Of a stretch of DNA of 64,000 nucleotides, positions 62,301 to 64,000 are shown in pieces. Position 1 is the stretch's first letter. Each line of letters starts with the position of its first letter. Under the pieces are notes generated by a model. The model was given only the letters and a program-made list of their open reading frames with translations. It was not told where the DNA came from and made no database searches. A program made the position numbers and the translations under genes. The stretch is from NCBI GenBank assembly GCA_947579665.1, contig OX388348.1:9486001-9550000 (forward strand), read 5' to 3'. This stretch comes from Sympetrum striolatum (Eukaryota; Arthropoda; Insecta; Odonata; Libellulidae).

Positions 62301-64000
62301 GAAGGGATCGGATAAATCGTAAATATTATGATAAATAAGTATCTTATAATAATCATATAGATTAAAGTTAGATTCGATTGTTGTAATTCGTCATTTATAT
62401 TGAATTTTGATATTGAATGAGATTATTTTTTTTTCTGTCTAATTTCCTCTTCTTTGCCCTTATTTAGATCATTCCCTGGGGTAACGAAGGAATTTTAAGG
62501 GATGCTGTAAGGATTCTAAGAGATAAGGGACCGGATAAATCGTAAATATTATGATTAATAAGTATCTTATAATAATCATAGCGAATTAAGTTAGATTCGA
62601 TTGTTGTAATTTGTCATTTTTATTGAATTTTGATATTGAATGAGATTATTTTCTTTTCTGTCTAATTTCCTCTTCTTTGCCCTTATTTAGATCATTCCCT
62701 GGGGTAACGAAGGATTTCTAAGGGATGCTGTAAGGATTCTAAGAGAGAAGGGACCGGATAAATCGTAAATATTATGATAAATAAGTATCTCATAATAATC
62801 ATATAGATTAAAGTTAGATTCGATTGTTGTAATTAGTTATTTTAATTGAATTTTGATATTGAATGAGATTATTTTCTTTTCTGTCTAATTTCCTCTTCTT
62901 TGCCCTTATTTAGATCCTTCCCTGGGGTAACGAAGGATTTCTAAGGGATGCTGTAAGGATTCTAAGAGAGAAGGGACCGGATAAATCGTAAATATTATGA
63001 TAAATAAGTATCTCATAATAATCATATAGATTAAAGTTAGATTCGATTGTTGTAATTAGTTATTTTAATTGAATTTTGATATTGAATGAGATAATTTTCT
63101 TTTCTGTCTAATTTCCTCTTCTTCGCCCTTATTTAGATCATTCCCTGAGGTAACGAAGGATTTCTAAGGGGTGCTTTAAGGATTCTAAGAGAGAAGGGAC
63201 CGGATAAATCGTAAATATTATGATAAATAAGTATCTTATAATAATCATATAGATTAAAGTTAGATTCGATTTTTGTAATTCGTCATTTTTATTGAATTTT
63301 GATATTGAATGAGATTATTATCTTTTCTGTCTAATTTCCTCTTCTCTGCCCTTATTTAGATCATTCCCTTGGGTAACGAAGGATTTCTAAGGGATGCTGT
63401 AAGGATTCTAAGAGAGAAGGGACCGGATAAATCGTAAATATTATGATAAATAAGTATCTCATAATAATCATATAGATTAAAGTTAGATTCGATTGTTGTC
63501 ATTCGTTATTTTAATTGAATTTTGATATTGAATGAGATTATTTTCTTTTCAGTCTAATTTTCTCTTCTTTGCCCTTATTTAGATCATTCCCTGGGGTAAC
63601 GAAGGATTTCTAAAGGATGCTGTAAGGATTCTAAGAGAGAAGGGACCGGATAAATCGTAAATATTATGATAAATAAGTATCTTATAATAATCATAGAGAT
63701 TAAAGTTAGATTCGATTGTTGTAATTCTTTATTTTTATTGAATTTTGATATTGAATGAGATTATTATCTTTTCTGTCTAATTTCCTCTTCTCTGCCCTTA
63801 TTTAGATCATTCCCTGGGGTAACGAAGGATTTCTAAGGGATGCTGTAAGGATTCTAAGAGAGACGGGACCGGATAAATCGTAAATATTATGATAAATAAG
63901 TATCTCATAATAATCATATAGATTAGAGTTAGATTCGATTTTTGTAATTCGTTATTTTAATTGAATTTTGATATTGAATGAGATTATTTTCTTTTCAGTC
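58400..64000 (+). repeat. ~3.57-3.79-kb duplication at the right end of the window
   Basis: GAGATAAGGGACCGG is at about 58956 and 62520 (+3564, 16 monomers). The CTCTTCTCTGCCC variant is at 59551 and 63338 (+3787, 17 monomers). The second copy continues past the window, having gained one monomer. Confidence 0.7.

Larger units (their letters stand above)
38553..64000 (+). repeat. 222-223-bp tandem satellite array, right part
   Basis: About 114 more monomers of the same family and in the same orientation as 11931-34140, running off the end of the window. The first partial monomer resumes at GGTAACGAAGG. Monomer variants (ATAGCGATTAAAG, GTATGAATTTTAAGG, TTCTCATTGAATTTGG, AACAGAGGATTTC and others) recur in long ordered blocks rather than randomly. 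No coding sequence, RNA gene or further insertion is visible. Confidence 0.97.

Noticed and set aside
11931..64000. Regularly spaced repeats as a CRISPR array
   Set aside because: Unit length is about 222 bp of continuous head-to-tail similarity with no unique spacers, and there are no cas genes; it is satellite DNA.
11931..64000. CENP-B box in the satellite monomer
   Set aside because: I looked for TTCG-N4-A-N2-CGGG on both strands; the TTCGATTGTTG and ATTCGTCATT stretches do not fit. A centromere role therefore has no motif support here.

Overview
The window looks like repeat-dominated, AT-rich DNA from an animal nuclear genome, probably an arthropod. That placement is an inference. It rests on an EN+ Penelope-like retroelement, long AT-rich tandem satellite DNA, MITE-type elements, and the lack of any bacterial-style gene packing. 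I recognise no host protein-coding gene; the only convincing coding region is the Penelope-like open frame. Most other open frames are chance frames in AT-rich DNA or artefacts of the satellite.

Layout: positions 1-2374 are AT-rich unique-looking DNA with a diverged ~470-bp tandem duplication and a short piece (about 787-860) that matches the left end of an element seen again at 34.14 kb. Positions 2375-3000 are a non-autonomous DNA transposon with 59-bp terminal inverted repeats and a perfect 9-bp target duplication. From about 3.2 to 8.5 kb lies a large imperfect inverted repeat: arms of about 1.1 and 1.65 kb around a 2.6-kb centre that holds an (AT)41 tract. The arms carry ~205-bp tandem subunits, each with a CCAAT/ATTGG motif. 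From 8.1 to 10.95 kb there are three diverged tandem copies of a ~1-kb unit. From 11.06 to 11.93 kb come heavily diverged units of about 211-227 bp that grade into the main satellite.

From about 11.93 kb to the end of the window (64 kb) almost everything is one tandem satellite with a period of 222-223 bp, over 200 monomers by length. It is organised on several scales: a 10-monomer (2225-bp) unit, 1065-, 1337-, 1732-, 2899- and ~3570-bp duplications, and two ~10-kb super-units on the right. The array is interrupted once, at 34.14-38.55 kb, by two different mobile elements that sit only 40 bp apart within one monomer. The first is a 1.14-kb Helitron/Helentron-like candidate: precise insertion, 3'-terminal hairpin, and six internal diverged repeats each with a tRNA B-box-like motif. 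The second is a 3.23-kb Penelope-like element on the minus strand with an intact RT plus GIY-YIG reading frame and two 709-bp pseudo-LTRs that differ at only 4 sites, so it is young.

How the parts relate: the satellite is the substrate and the two elements are later insertions. The pseudo-LTR of the Penelope element appears to pack promoter motifs (two CCAAT, one TATA), the likely start codon and a degenerate hammerhead-ribozyme-like core into one stretch that is also coding. Each satellite monomer carries what looks like a complete 3' splice site (branch-point-like CTAAT, pyrimidine tract, YAG). This is the least expected recurrent signal in the window.
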